A stretch of DNA of 64,000 nt, from positions 33,591,501 to 33,655,500 of the forward strand of contig NC_065886.2 in NCBI RefSeq assembly GCF_932274485.2, written 5' to 3'. Below the pieces are notes generated by a model. It was not told the DNA's origin, did no database searches, and saw nothing but the letters and a program-made list of their open reading frames with translations. A program made the position numbers and the translations under genes. Positions within the stretch are counted from its first letter, which is position 1; each line of letters opens with the position of its first letter. Source of the DNA: Patella vulgata. Taxonomy: Eukaryota; Mollusca; Gastropoda; Patellidae. Shown here one piece after another: positions 32,421 to 44,589 of this stretch.

Positions 32421-35400
32421 CTCTTACTCTAAGAACTTATAACATGCTACAAGATAACAAGAATACATGTATATTGCACAATTAGCTTTGAAACTCAGTG
32501 GTTCAAGTAGTTTCCATTCCAATTATCTAGACTTCTATTTCTAAAGGCATACATGCTGCTACCTTGGTGAAATTCTCTTTAACTAGCACTGCACACGCAA
32601 CTTTTGTCAGAAAATAAATTTTACATATCAGTCTCAAAATGACCTGAGAGTTGACCAGATAAAATTCTCACTCGAACTGAAGACAAAATGACCACGTTCT
32701 AGTCACAAAACGACCTAAAGATTCTCTTCAATACAACACTTACTCTATTCCTTAGTGAAACAAATATAGCCATATTAATCTCCTTCTGTAATCCATCTTA
32801 ATTCCAAGCATTGTTGAAATATTTAGAGAATTTAAAAGAGTATATTGTTTACACAGGAAGTGAGTCATATTTTGCTGAGTCATGGTGCCAGTATTTGGCT
32901 AGTCAACCAGAAGAGATGTCTTTGTCTATCTAATGCTACATGTATACAAGCTCTAGGCAAATTCCAACTACATGTAATTACAAATACTTCTAAAGGACCT
33001 GATCCATTTAATTTGTGTGAAAACTTCAAGTGGCAATCTAGAAAATTGGAAATTAACGAAGAATGTTAAGTAAATGATGAAAGAATGTTAAGTAAATGAT
33101 GAAAATATAAAACAATCTAAAAATTATGGAAGAAACAAAATCAAAATTAGTAAATGATATAGAATCATCTTACATCTACTTGGTCTTTTCAAAACAAATA
33201 TTTGGAGGAGATTTCAACTGCTAAGGAATTTTTATGTGCTCTAGATGGTGTTAAGTTATACATGATGCATTGTAAATTTTTATATTGATTTAATATTTGT
33301 AATGTAATGATGATTTTAAACTCGTCATTTGTCATGGTTTAATCAACAACATATTTTACATTGATCAGATTCGTATATCCCCCCCCCCCCCCATCCCCAC
33401 ACATGTAATTAAAGATCAACATACCCCCCCCCCCCCTTAGTAGTTAAAGATCAACACCATAACCTAACTCAACTGCCCATCAGATTCAGCCACCGACATC
33501 CAACCCCCTTAGTACATGTTGTTAAAGATCAATATCATAAATTAACCAAGCTTGACTATCACAAATTAAAATAACCCATCCAATCATAATTATCTGACAT
33601 TCATGTTCTAAAAGTTTACAAATTCATTAAAAGGCATCAAAGCAACCGAAGTAAACATTTTATTCTGTTCTAAATCAATGAGATACAGCTCCTTTAAAAG
33701 ATTAAAGTACATTTTTAGAAATACAAACTGAGGCATCAACCCAATTCAAATAATCACTTTAATCATAAATCAACAAGGTACAGCTCCTTTAAAAGAATAA
33801 TAATATGATACAGATGTAGAAGTTTTATAATGATGAACATCTTGTTATAAAATAAACTACCCACTTGTTACAAGTAGAAAGATGTGTTTTCTCTAGAAAC
33901 AATGTAACCAGTGTGCAATATACAATACATGTAGTTAAGCGAACTTCCCAGATCAATCATAAGTGGTATCTGGTGTTCTAGGAAGAGTGGGCAGTAAATA
34001 ACCAACTGGGGTAGTTGTGTAGCTAGGGCTGGTCAACGAGGTAGTCTAATGCATTCAAAAAACAATGGTGTATTTCTTTTGGGACAGTCGACGGATGAAA
34101 GATACCTGACACAATTTTATTTATCCTTGAATTTCTTGGATTTCGTACTGCTAAAGGAGCTACAAAGTAATAGATATAGACCCAAATTTTGGCCTATCCA
34201 GAGATTGCTGGTAGTACTATGGAAGAAACACATCAGTCTTCACTAGATTCCCAAAAAGTTGGCCTCGAATATGGTTTCAGACACAAATTTTCAAAAATTG
34301 TCTTTAACAGATGTTAAAACCAGATATTTTTTCGATTTTTTCAAAATCTGTGTTTCAGGTCATTTCATGTCCATTTTCGTACTTTCGAGCCGATTGAACC
34401 TGGTAGATGAGCACCTAAAATTCTGTAACTTGGTGGAATTATAGTTTGTACTAATGTCTCTAACATATGTTAAAACCATTCTTGTCCCATACCATATGAA
34501 TATCTTTTTTTGGGTCACTTCATGTCAATTATCAACCAATGAGTTAAACCGTTCTGCCTTGGATTTTGCTGAAATTTGGTTTATATAGTTATTAGTGCTG
34601 AAAACGCTGATATTCCAAATTTTAGCTTGATCCGACAGACGGTTCCTGAGATACAGTCCAACTAATTTGGGGGATTTCGGTCAAAATGGACATGTCCATC
34701 GTTATTCAAATGACCATAATCCAGTAACCGATAGGCCAAAATTGCTGGAATATGTATTTCTGTAATGGAAAAGATGATGACTTGCTGTTTGAGTCATATC
34801 TATCTATCTTTAGGGAAGTCTGCAGCAGGTTACTATGTATCCTCAGAGCTTATCCATGAACATAATCCTGCTTTAAGTGCAAAGACACTGATTTTCAGCC
34901 TTAAGTGTGAAGATTTATCTTCATTTTACATGTTCATAAAAGATATTATACCTCCAATTATTTGACATTGTGTAGAAAACATGTTGGGATAAATTTTTCA
35001 TGAAAGTTCATCTCAAGGTCACATGTTCTACAAGGTCAAATTCAAAGTCAAATTATGGTTTTCATGGCCAAGTAGCATGTGAAGGCTACCACTCACGTGT
35101 AATCTGATTGCAGATTTGTAATCTACACAAAAAGTTGTCTAAGACTACCAAATTTGAGCCTATATCTTCACTAGAAAGATAAAAACGAGATAACTGGAGT
35201 AAATTATTGATACATATTTTGTTTTGAAAACTTATCGGTAAGTCATAAAATTCAAATGCCCATATCTCAGTCAATTTTTTAAGCTACAGACCAGATTTTT
35301 TGGAGGGGGTAGATGTCCCAACTTTCTGAAAATTGACCCAATTGACATGGAATGACCGTATAGTTTATTTGTTTAAATGATCCTTCAAGTTTTTAATACA

Positions 35401-35799
35401 TTAAAATAACTTACCTAATTAATATAAGCACAGAGAAAAATATTCAAATAAGATATGAAGAGTGGTTAAATAAATCAAATAACGGAAGTTAACACTTATC
35501 TTTCTATATAGATAATATAATACATCTTTATACCACGACCTTTAACCTTATATAACATATGTTTATAGATAAACCAGTGGCTAATATCTCACAACCAATT
35601 AATGATGTGTGGTTCGGACAGATGGACAGATGTAATCATAGTGACCATTGGAATGTCAGTCCATTATAAACAGGATATTTGTATAGTCAAAAACCAGGCC
35701 ACCTATAATTCTTCACATCCAGTTAATGTGTGGTTCCTACAGACTGACAGATGTAATCACATGACTACCATTTCTTAAAATGAAATTAAATGGTCATTT
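32421..35799. other. first-intron sequence, no gene supported
   Basis: Holds C tracts near 33381 and 33426. Around 34300-34750 is text such as TTGATCCGACAGACGG, typical of decayed repeats. Frames at 34049, 34259, 34765 and 35086 have no recognisable domain. One of the missing upstream exons may lie here, but none could be identified. Confidence 0.35.
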
Positions 35800-36185
35800 A
35801 AAGATGCATAATGTATAAGATCTAAATCTTCCTATTGCAGGTCTTTCTTTTGTCCTCAAATGTTACGTAAATTATTAATTAGACATTTATTATTAACATG
35901 AAAAGACCATAATCAACTTTCTAGACCATTGGATGGCCGAGATTTAAACAGATTGAAATAGAATCACAATCTAATGATTTGGCAATTTGGCTAAATCTCA
36001 AATAACAAGTACTGTTAAACTATCTATGCCACGTACATGTACATCAAGTCAAAACTTTGAACAGTGATAATTTCACTCAGAATAAAGTAATTTGATGGAA
36101 ATTTTCAATATATCAATTTTGCATTATCTATTTTTGAAATATAGCAAGAATGGCCAGATCTTTATCTAATTCTTACTGAATGTAT
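35800..36185 (+). mobile_element. MITE family X copy
   Basis: AAAGATGCATAATGTATAAG at the left, TTTATCTAATTCTTACTGAA at the right. Interior TTATTAATTAGACATTTAT and TAATTTGATGGAAATTTTC are shared with other copies. Confidence 0.75.
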
Positions 36186-36284
36186 ATTTATGATGTTGTT
36201 GAGTAACTGGTTATAGTCCAGGTCATCCAATTATACAGACTGTTGTCAGAATGTATTTTCACAATCAAATATTAAGTGTTTAAT

Positions 36285-36545
36285 TTCCAGATCACTGTTC
36301 AAAAATACACAACCCAATTGATTATTGATGTATAATGAGTAATTATTGAACAGTGGTCAGGAAAATATATACTTGTAAATAGGACACTTATTGTCAAAAT
36401 TGAAAGATCAGCTTTTTTTAAAACTGGACACAAGTACCAAGTAGATAATTTGGGGTGATTTTAGACAGATTTGATATTGAATGAATGTGAAATATATAAT
36501 GCTAAATGTACAAGATTAAATGATACCCGGTTACCGTGTATAGAT
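36285..36545. repeat. unnamed interspersed repeat, copy 1
   Basis: GATCACTGTTCAAAAATAC, TTGATGTATAATGAGTAATT, GGACACTTATTGTCAAAATT and GTACAAGATTAAATGATA recur in the same order at 59.3 kb and partly at 57.6 kb. Confidence 0.6.
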
Positions 36546-36893
36546 CTAGCTGTACTCACTGTTGACAAAATGTATGGTTTGATATTGTGAAAAAAATAAG
36601 GTCACGATTTTCATTCACTATGTATATATATTGAGATATAATCTATCAACCATGACCTAAATAGAAGTTCATTCATGTCACAATAACCTACGTTTAAATC
36701 CTTTAATAGTGAAACTCCACATTATACAAACAATGGAAAACAGCTACTATTTAATTACTAGCAATAATACATGTAACACACATATATACCAATGAAATAC
36801 AGCTAATAATTTATTTGGGCAAAGTTTTGAAGAGTATTCTTCGATATGTGGCCTAAAAAATTAGTACCGGTAGCTATTTTTCCATATAGGGAG

Positions 36894-37052
36894 TCACGGT
36901 GGCTAAGTGAGTAAGACGCTGACTTGGCTGAGAAAGTTTTTCAGGATTTTCCGACATGGTTTCTGCTTGTCAGTGGTGCAGGACAGAGGGCCTGACAAGA
37001 ACGTCAGCTGTCTAGTCATTCAGATGGGAAGCCAAACGAGTTCCCATGTAAC
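36894..37052 (+). mobile_element. SINE family B, 3'-truncated
   Basis: CACGGTGGCTAAGTGAGTAA head, then GAGAAAGTTTTTCAGGATTT and GGCCTGACAAGAACGTCAGC. The B box and tail are absent. Confidence 0.75.
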
Positions 37053-37259
37053 ATCAGCATTTTCAACTCCGGCAACAATTGAATATCACATCGCAACCTG
37101 GTGTCACATTACAACCCTGTTTTAATTGCATTGAATATTTGGAAAATGTTTCTACTATGAACTTACTTGACCTATAGTTATCAAAATTATTGAGAAAATG
37201 GATTACATGCGTATGCCCCACTATCTTAAGATTCTCAAGGTACAAGTAAATGAAATTTT

Positions 37260-37688
37260 AAAGATGCATTATGTAAGAGCTAAATCTGTCTATTGCAAGT
37301 CTTTCTTTTGGTTTCAAAGGTTAAAAAGAATTTTATTTGGTCATTTAATCACATGACAAGCCCGTAATCAACTCTCTAGATCATCAGATTGGTGAGATAT
37401 TAATTGGATTAGAACACACACACACACACACACCATTTAATAATTTAATGTTAAAATTTAACATTTTAATGGATATTCGATATTTTGTGTATTATCGCAG
37501 CAATGGTACTTGACAATCGAGACTATCTTGTCAAAACTTTAAACACTTATAACTTGGCTCGCTCAGAATATAAGTAATTTGAATGAAATTTTTAATATAT
37601 TCATTTTTCATTATCTTCAATATGTTTGAACTATTATAGCAAGAATAGCAAGCTCTTTATCTAAATCTTACATACATAATGCATCTTC
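37260..37688 (+). mobile_element. MITE family X copy with internal (CA)n
   Basis: AAAGATGCATTATGTAAGAG left, AATCTTACATACATAATGCA right. A (CA)n run of about 8 units lies near 37415. Confidence 0.8.
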
Positions 37689-38008
37689 AAACCATATACA
37701 TGTACATGTAATAACCTATCTAGATCCTTAATAGATTTACATGTATAAACAACTCACCGAACCAAATCCTGTAAACAATCTTTAAAGCATCCTTACTTAT
37801 TTATAGAATAAAATGAAATGAGGTTTGAGGTCCTATTGTTCCTTATTTTTTATAAAATTACATGTCAACAACCAAGATATAAACTCTGGTGGCTCAAGAG
37901 ATCATAGAACATACTCTCTTTAATTCTACATGTATTAAACTAGTATACTGGTACTATCTCCTTACATGTAGTATCACAACAAAACAACAATAGACCTCCA
38001 TATATACC

Positions 38009-38347
38009 GCGCTAGCCTGGAGGTCGGGTGTTCGATCCCTGCACTGGCCGAGAAAGTTCATCCAGATTTTCCGGCGTGGTTCCCCCTTGTCAGTGATGCA
38101 GGATGGAGGGCCTGACAAGGACAGCTGTCTAGTCATTCGGATGGGACGAAAAACCGAGGTCTTGTGTACACATTGGCATGCACGTAAAAGATCCTTGGCA
38201 GTTGGAATTCGATATAAGAGTAGGCCGTATAGCCGCTGTTTGGGCAAAATGTCCTTCATAGCACACTGTATGGTGTATGCCCAGGTTCATTAGCCCAGTT
38301 CGGAGCAGAACAGTAGGATGTTAAACGCCATTTCATTTCATTTCATT
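38009..38347 (+). mobile_element. SINE family B copy, nearly complete
   Basis: B box (TGTTCGATCCCTGCACTGGC), GATTTTCCGGCGTGGTTCCC, GACAAGGACAGCTGTCTAGT, GGCAGTTGGAATTCGATATA, GCACACTGTATGGTGTATGC and the tail GTTAAACGCCATTTCATTTC. The first part of the A-box head is missing. A stray second tail lies at about 38383-38431. Confidence 0.9.
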
Positions 38348-38471
38348 TCCATATATACAGGGGCAGACCATAAATATTACCCAAGTCGGAGCAGAACAGT
38401 AGGACGTTAAACCCCCATTTCATATTATTTTCATAGACCATAATATAACACATACATTTAAGCCTATAATT

Positions 38472-38600
38472 GTCTGTTTAACAGAACACAATTTTTATGG
38501 GAAACAATCACTGGTTTTATTATATGTATGTATTAGCACCATGTTTCGATAAGTATCCTCTTATTATTCTCAAGCACCACTCATTGTTTCACCACAACAC
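38472..38600 (+). mobile_element. MITE family Z, left half
   Basis: AACAGAACACAATTTTTATG then GAAACAATCACTGGTTTTAT match the end of the palindromic element at 61861-62034. Confidence 0.55.
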
Positions 38601-38652
38601 TAAATGTACCTGCAGTATTAGTATATACTTTCCCCATACAGTAAAATAATAG

Positions 38653-38910
38653 ACAGAGATAGGAAAAGGGTTTAGCACCCACTTGACACAAACTAGGTCA
38701 TTTTGGGACTAACATATGGTTCAATTTTATTGCAATAATTCAAGTGCGTGTAGGGGTCTTTAGCTGTAGGAGGTATCCGGAGGACCCGGAGAAAACCAGC
38801 AAGATTAGATATGCAACCCATTTCCTTTTCAAGTACATCTACAAGTGGGGAATCGAAATCAAGCCACTTGACTCAAACTGTTAAAACCATTTGGCCACCC
38901 AACTTCCCCA
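38653..38910 (-). mobile_element. SINE family A copy
   Basis: CTTGACACAAACTAGGTCAT, GTAGGGGTCTTTAGCTGTAG, CCGGAGGACCCGGAGAAAAC and CATTTGGCCACCCAAC. Confidence 0.8.
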
Positions 38911-40294
38911 TAAACAACAGACCATAATATACCATAATAGGCCTACACATATTGTCTAGGCCTATTTATCTGCCTAGTATCCCCAATAAAACTTATATTG
39001 TAGTCCTCATCTAAATAAAACAATACTACATACCACTATAATATGCACATATAGGCCTAATTGTCTGTCTTATAAACAACATTCTTGTCATAACTACAGT
39101 ACAATGAAGATATGAGCAAGAAATATTTTATATCAATAGCCCAGTTTAACAAGCAGTAATATATTTTATCTGATAATTACAAATTAATCTACTCGTTTAA
39201 CAAGAGGATTAACATAACTACATGTACTGATAACATATCACATTCTTCACACTCCCATACAATACAGTATGTATCTCTCATAATATATCTCTCTATGTAT
39301 ATCTCCCTCCCTCTCTCTCTCTCCACATCCTCTCTCTCTATCTCTCAACACTGGTAATTATTTAATTGTGCATGTATTTATTCAAATTACAGTGTTTCCT
39401 TTTTTATTTGAAGTATTTATATCTGTAAATACCAGTAGATGTTACATATTTCATGAACTTGATATTCACACACAAACAATTAATATACATAATTTTACAG
39501 ATATTGTCAAATCTGCAGCGCAGTAATATGATTTCACAAGGGTAAGGGTATATTGCTCCACCTACGAACAGCCATTTAGTTAGAATTTTAGCGTTACAAT
39601 AAAATGCATGATTATTATCATTATTCTCAATTAGAACACCCTGACATATTATATAGATAAATATATACTTACTGACAAATTTTTATATTCCAATTTACTA
39701 AACACAATTATATACTTGTGCTTGGCACCATACTATAGTTTTAAAATTGATATTATTCCAATTTCAACACAGTACACTAGTGATGTCCGACATCAAACAA
39801 TGTTTTAAAATTGATTTTTTTTTTAATGTGGCAAAATGTATAAAACAAATATTATTTAACAATTTAAAGTGCTCTGTTTTTTTTACACATCCAGTACACA
39901 CAATTGTTTATAAAACACAGTTGAAAATATCATTATTTAATATTTTACTCCCTTTTCACATCCAACACAAATATACATTCTCAACAATTATGTTTTTTAT
40001 TATGAAAACAACATCTATAATAAAAAGAATATTAGGGTACTCCAAACCAACATAAGTAGAACAAAACGAAAGTAATTATTTTTTTATCATGTAAGCAACA
40101 TTTATGGTACCCGAAAATCCACATAAGAACAACGAAATCACAGTAATTATGTTATTATCATGAAAAAATTAATATAAAATGAACATTTTATCCACATAAG
40201 AACAACCACAGTTATTATGTTATTACCATCAATGGTATATGAATAATATGGTATATGTACTCCAAATCCAAATGACAGTATTAAGTTAACATAC
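38911..40294. other. non-genic AT-rich sequence
   Basis: Includes a CT-rich run at 39300-39350 and loose repeats of CATGAAAAAAT and ATCCACATAAGAACAAC at 40040-40210. The frame at 39747 is AT-rich and unsupported. Confidence 0.35.
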
Positions 40295-40370
40295 CGAGTT
40301 GTTAGTTGGAGCTTGAGGTATTTTATCCTCCCTCTCTCTCTATGTCAGTCTAAATAACTCAACAGACTGA
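40295..40370 (-). other. candidate non-coding first exon
   Basis: About 27 nt beyond a TATA box the minus strand has a stretch without ATG that ends CAACTCG|GTATGT, an acceptable donor. It would be a 5' untranslated exon, possibly of the docking-protein gene 9.4 kb downstream. No transcript evidence is visible. Confidence 0.3.
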
Positions 40371-40396
40371 ACACACTAGAGTAAAAACCTCAGGTC

Positions 40397-40404
40397 TATT
40401 TATA
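40397..40404 (-). promoter_or_regulatory. candidate TATA box with upstream CCAAT
   Basis: TATAAATA on the minus strand, with ATTGG (inverted CCAAT) about 25 bp further upstream. It is spaced correctly for the candidate exon start near 40370. Confidence 0.35.
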
Positions 40405-40619
40405 GACTAACAGTACAATAGTCTCAACCAATCGTAGGTAAATACACAACAACACCCTGCGTAACTCGCACTTCTATTACACAATACACGTGTAAAAACA
40501 AATAACTCACAACCAGATGTTCACTCCTAGTCGCTGGGCCTGGTACCTCTAATAGTAAGTGCAGGATGACCGTACAAACAGGAATCGATAAGACACACAA
40601 CATGCACAGAGAAAGAGGG

Positions 40620-40775
40620 ACGGAGAAATGGGGTTTAAAGTCCACTTGACACAAACCAGGTAATTTCAGGATTAACATATGGTTCAATATAAATTCAATA
40701 ATTCACTAGCACGTAGGGATCTTTAGTAGTTGGAGGAAACCGGAGGACCCGGATAAAACTCACGAGATTGGACCA
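40620..40775 (-). mobile_element. SINE family A, head missing
   Basis: GGAGAAATGGGGTTTAAAGT, CACTTGACACAAACCAGG, GTTGGAGGAAACCGGAGGAC. Confidence 0.8.
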
Positions 40776-41008
40776 CAATATGCAATAATCATAGGACAAT
40801 ACACAGACAATGCAAGCAATGATACTTATAGATGAATGTCCAGCACAAACATCATACCTGGTAAAAACAATTTTTCGTGCTGACAGTACCTCCATACCAG
40901 TAAGTGCAGGAGGACCATACTACACACAAATAAACAAACCATTGGACATGTACACCACAATCTATACTATTTTTTGATCAATTTTCAGCCGGTTCAGTGC
41001 AAATTTAC

Positions 41009-41362
41009 AGGTAGATATTGGACCATAATAGGTAGATATTGGACCATTATAGGTAGATATTGGACAGGTACAGTTAAATATTGGACAGGTGCATGTACAA
41101 TGTAGATATTGGACAGGTGCATGTACAATGTAGATATTGGACAGGTACATGTAGATATTGGACAGGTGCATGTACATGTAGGTATTGGACAGGTGTAGAT
41201 ATTGGACAGGTAAATATTGGACATGTATGTGTAAACATTGGACAGGTGCATGTACATGTAGATATTGGACAGGTGTAGATATTGGACAGGTAAATATTGG
41301 ACAGGTAAATATTGGACATATATGTGTAGACATTTGACAGGTACAGGTAGATGTTGGACATA
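41009..41362. repeat. minisatellite based on GTAGATATTGGACAG
   Basis: About 18 copies of (G)TA(G/A)ATATTGGACAGGT with insertions of GCATGTACATGTA. Open frames through it in both strands (up to 135 codons of YLPVQYLP-like repeats) are artefacts of the repeat. Confidence 0.85.
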
Positions 41363-41634
41363 TATATACAGGTAACTATATAAAGAATCTAATAAATCCA
41401 TTCAGGTGTGTCCATCTACATATACACTATGTGTCAAGTAAAAAAAACAAAACAAAGATGACAGACATTTTTAGTTGACAATAGGTCATAATGACGATGA
41501 TAAATTTTAACCAACCAGCTTTAATGTATTATAATGTATCAGGTACTAAAATAACATTATACATATATCAGTTCACTGAAGTAAAAAAAATACTTAACCT
41601 TATTATTGCATAAAATACCAGTACATTTATAAAC

Positions 41635-41720
41635 AAAATGAAATAGGGTACATAGATGTGACTACTCGACACAAACTAGGTCATTTTAGAACTAACATAT
41701 GGTTCAGTTTTATTTCAACA
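41635..41720 (-). mobile_element. SINE family A tail fragment
   Basis: CTACTCGACACAAACTAGGT, CATTTTAGAACTAACATATG and TTCAGTTTTATTTCAAC. Confidence 0.65.
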
Positions 41721-41989
41721 AGATGACTAGTCATCACCATCCCACGTCCTTGCACTTGTTTGGAAGGCATAAGGAAAAACAACTTCTTTATGTTATTGGT
41801 AATCAATATAAAAATATATCAGATTAATCCCATATTCCAACACATGGAATATCAATAGGACTAGTCAGAAGATTCATACTCTGAACACAGTAGCTCGGCA
41901 AGGCACGGTCACTACTCTAAGGTTTGAACAACAAGCTTTGCCTACCCCAATCAGCTGCTGTAACAATAAGTTTATACATCAGAAAATAA

Positions 41990-42450
41990 AATACTATAAT
42001 AAGTTCATGTTTGTGTCATGAAGATATATTGAATAGTCATTGAGATATGCTCAGGAAACAAAATTGTACATCAAAAGTAAATGAAATTTGTGTTCATGGA
42101 AACACAAAAATTATTAAATTTAAAAAATTCCAAATTAGCAAAAGGCACAACTACTATAATAGGTTGATGTTTGTACAAAGTTTCATGAAAATATCTTGAA
42201 TGGTTTATAAGATATGCTCTGGAAACAAAATTATACACCAAAAACTACGTCAAATTTGTGTCCATGGAAACACAAAAAATATAAATCCCAGAAATTCCTA
42301 AATACATGTAGTAAAAGGCATATGTTGATGTTTGTACAAAGTTTCATAAAGATATCTGGAACGGTTTATGAGATATGCTCTGGAAACGAAATTGGGGCGG
42401 ACGGATGGAAGGATAGACACATCGACAGAAGTACGGAACCCATTTCAATA
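41990..42450. repeat. three tandem units of about 150-180 bp
   Basis: Each unit has GTTGATGTTTGTACAAAG-like, TGAGATATGCTCTGGAAAC and CCATGGAAACACAAAAA blocks. A GGACGGATGGAAGGATAGAC segment closes the array. Confidence 0.7.
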
Positions 42451-42533
42451 TCCCTCATTAACTTCATTTGGCGCCGGATAAAAAGATATCTATAATGGTT
42501 CAGGAAATAATTTTAAAACGCGAAAATGAACGT

Positions 42534-42859
42534 ATTTATATAAATAAAATCAAAGATGTGTGTATGTATGTTCGCCCATCCCGCTCCACAATCCATCAAA
42601 TTAACCTGCATGACCCTGTGAATGTTTTAGGCTATGATTTATGAAGGTCAAGATCATTTATCAGTTTAACACAGCAAAAAATGTGTGCCTGCAGCTGAAC
42701 TGTTTTACTGCAATTAACGGTTAACGGAAGGTAATTAAGTTTAATAATAGTAACAGATGATGTAAGCTACATGTGGAGCGGGAAAGCGTGCAAGAAAGGA
42801 AGATGCCAAGTAAGCAGATCTTGCCCCTTGGGCCCTGGGCAAGCCGGGTATCGTGCTAG
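42534..42859 (+). mobile_element. short non-autonomous Helitron
   Basis: The 3' end has a perfect 7-bp stem, CTTGCCC (42820-42826) and GGGCAAG (42837-42843), then CCGGGTATCGTGCTAG at 42859 followed by T. The 5' part (AATAAAATCAAAGATGTGTG, TGTATGTTCGCCCATCC) resembles known Helitron starts, but an exact TC end was not fixed. Confidence 0.7.
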
Positions 42860-43660
42860 TTTTTTAATAATCAAAACAACAAAACCCCAAACAAACAAAA
42901 GACTATTTATACCCAGTCATCTAAAAGATACGACCAGTCTTTAAGGATGTTGTCTGCTGAAAGATGTCATTAAGCCACAACATGAAAACAGGGTGATAAT
43001 AATTATCTGATCTTAATTAGAATACAAAACAAGGCGTTGTACAGAAATAACAAATTCCTCACGGCTAAATAAACACTAAAATATAACCTACTAAGTAAGG
43101 TTGATTGTTTAATATTCAATTAAGGAAACAAAATCAAAATATCAACGGTTCTATTCGGCAGATAATCTCCTGACTTGCATTCAATCAGATCTACAAAAGG
43201 TGTTGTGTTGCTTACTTCTGACCATCATATCTTTGTAAGTACTAAATGGAAAACTTTTTGGGGACTGATAGGCAAATTAAAGATTCAGCATTTACAATAT
43301 TGTTCTTTGCAAGGGATTACCTCCATCCCTCAAATTATGTTCACAGACTATCGTAATTTTACTACTGAGTGTGAGCTGAGAATATGCACACACTGTCCCG
43401 GTCAATGCTGCAGATGTCATACCTGATAGATCAGAACCAGGTACGGTAATTCAAAAACATGACTAATCATTGACAACAACTTTAAGTGATAAAAGACAAA
43501 ACTGAGTATCTAAAACATGTTAATAATAATACACCAGCTTGCAGACGGGCGAACGACAAGGTGTTGATGAGGAGATGAACACGAGACAAATCTTAAGATA
43601 AATGATTCAAATCTGTACAAACACTTCATATGAAACCAGCTAAGCGTGACCAGTATATTC
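42860..43660. other. non-genic or unassigned sequence
   Basis: A plus-strand frame at 43175-43426 ends in a cysteine-rich ECELRICTHCPGQCCRCH. The opposite strand there also has a frame starting MTSAALTGTVCAYSQLTL. Neither can be preferred. Confidence 0.3.
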
Positions 43661-43672
43661 TTTATGATTTTA

Positions 43673-43861
43673 GAAAACAATATGCTGTCCCGGAACAGGA
43701 GTTATCACGGGGAAGAATGTGAAGGAATTAACGGACACCTGTTATGTCAGCTGGTGTTGTCAATAGAAAGCAGATGCTGGTTGGATGAAAGAAGAACAAA
43801 GTCATGTGATGAGGATTGTGATCTATGCCGATATGAAGATGTTGGCGTTGCCGTACGCTAG
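43673..43861 (+). CDS. candidate terminal exon, cysteine-rich peptide
   Basis: A good acceptor (TTCTTTATGATTTTAG) is followed in phase 1 by about 62 codons to TAG. They include SRNRSYHGEECEGINGH, QLVLSIESRCWLDERR and CDEDCDLCRYEDVGV, with six cysteines and a purine-rich codon pattern typical of coding sequence. No domain is recognised, no upstream partner is fixed and no clear AATAAA follows. It could be a chance frame. Confidence 0.3.
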   Translation, partial: ENNMLSRNRSYHGEECEGINGHLLCQLVLSIESRCWLDERRTKSCDEDCDLCRYEDVGVAVR

Positions 43862-44139
43862 CCATATGTTGTGACAATATTTAATCCTTTGTTAATATTT
43901 CTATAATCATAAAGGAATCCAATAGATGAGAGATAAATCAGGTCTATAAAAAGGCAACTACATCTCAGATTAAATTCGTCAGATCATATCTCAATACATT
44001 AGTTACACAACATTAATTATAATAGATTTGTATGTTTTTTTTATGTGGATTCATTTATTAGCTTTATTATTCTATCTTTGATGTTATTCAATATTGCTGT
44101 ACATAAACTAAAAATACAAATGGATGACAAGGGGGCAAG

Positions 44140-44575
44140 GTCACGGTGGCTCAGTGAATAAAACGTTAGCTCTATAACCAGAAGGGAGCCACAGTGGCTC
44201 ACTGAGTAAGATTGCTAGCTAACTTGGAGGTTCAGTGTTCGATCTCTATTCATATGGATTTTTCAGCGTGGTTTCTCCATATCAGTGGTGCAAGATGGAG
44301 GACCTGGCAAGTGACAATTATGCATAGTCGTTGCAATGGGACGAAAAACTGAGGTCATGTGTACACATCAGTGTGCAAGTGAAAGATCCCTTGGCAGTTG
44401 TAATTCTACATAAGAGTAGGCTGTAGCGCCACTGTCCGGACAAAATACCCCTCAAAGTACACTGTATGGTGTAGGTCCGTCTTCATTAGCCCAGTCAGAG
44501 CAAAACAGTGTATGTCCGCCTTCATTAGCCCAGTCGGAGCAGAATAGTATGACATTAAACCCCATTTCATTTTAT
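44140..44575 (+). mobile_element. SINE family B with duplicated head
   Basis: Two heads in series (TCACGGTGGCTCAGTGAATA and CACAGTGGCTCACTGAGTAA), then B box (GTGTTCGATCTC), body and tail (CATTAAACCCCATTTCATTT). Part of the 3' region (CAGTGTATGTCCGCCTTCAT) is also repeated. Confidence 0.8.
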
Positions 44576-44589
44576 GGATGACAAGGGGT

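Noticed and set aside
32560-32640. Minus-strand KIYFLTKVACAVLVKENFTK ending near a GT, as a possible first PH exon
   Set aside because: It lacks the conserved S-P-P and the donor is weak; similarity to PH strand 1 is no better than chance.
33170-33220. Minus-strand LKSPPNICFEKTK, resembling the KSPP segment expected before the docking-protein PH exon
   Set aside because: A stop codon lies just upstream in frame, the G-W-L part is absent and no donor there gives the required phase 0.
35086-35274. 62-codon minus-strand frame ending at a GTGAGT donor
   Set aside because: It sits in decayed repeat-like text and shows no similarity to the docking protein or another family.
40855-40895. Minus-strand ATG GAG GTA CTG frame ending CAG|GTATGA as a possible start exon
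   Set aside because: It ends in phase 2 and cannot join the phase-0 PH exon, and it holds no PH-like residues.
41074-41401. Open frames of 95-135 codons on the minus strand
   Set aside because: They are translations of a minisatellite, open in more than one frame at once.
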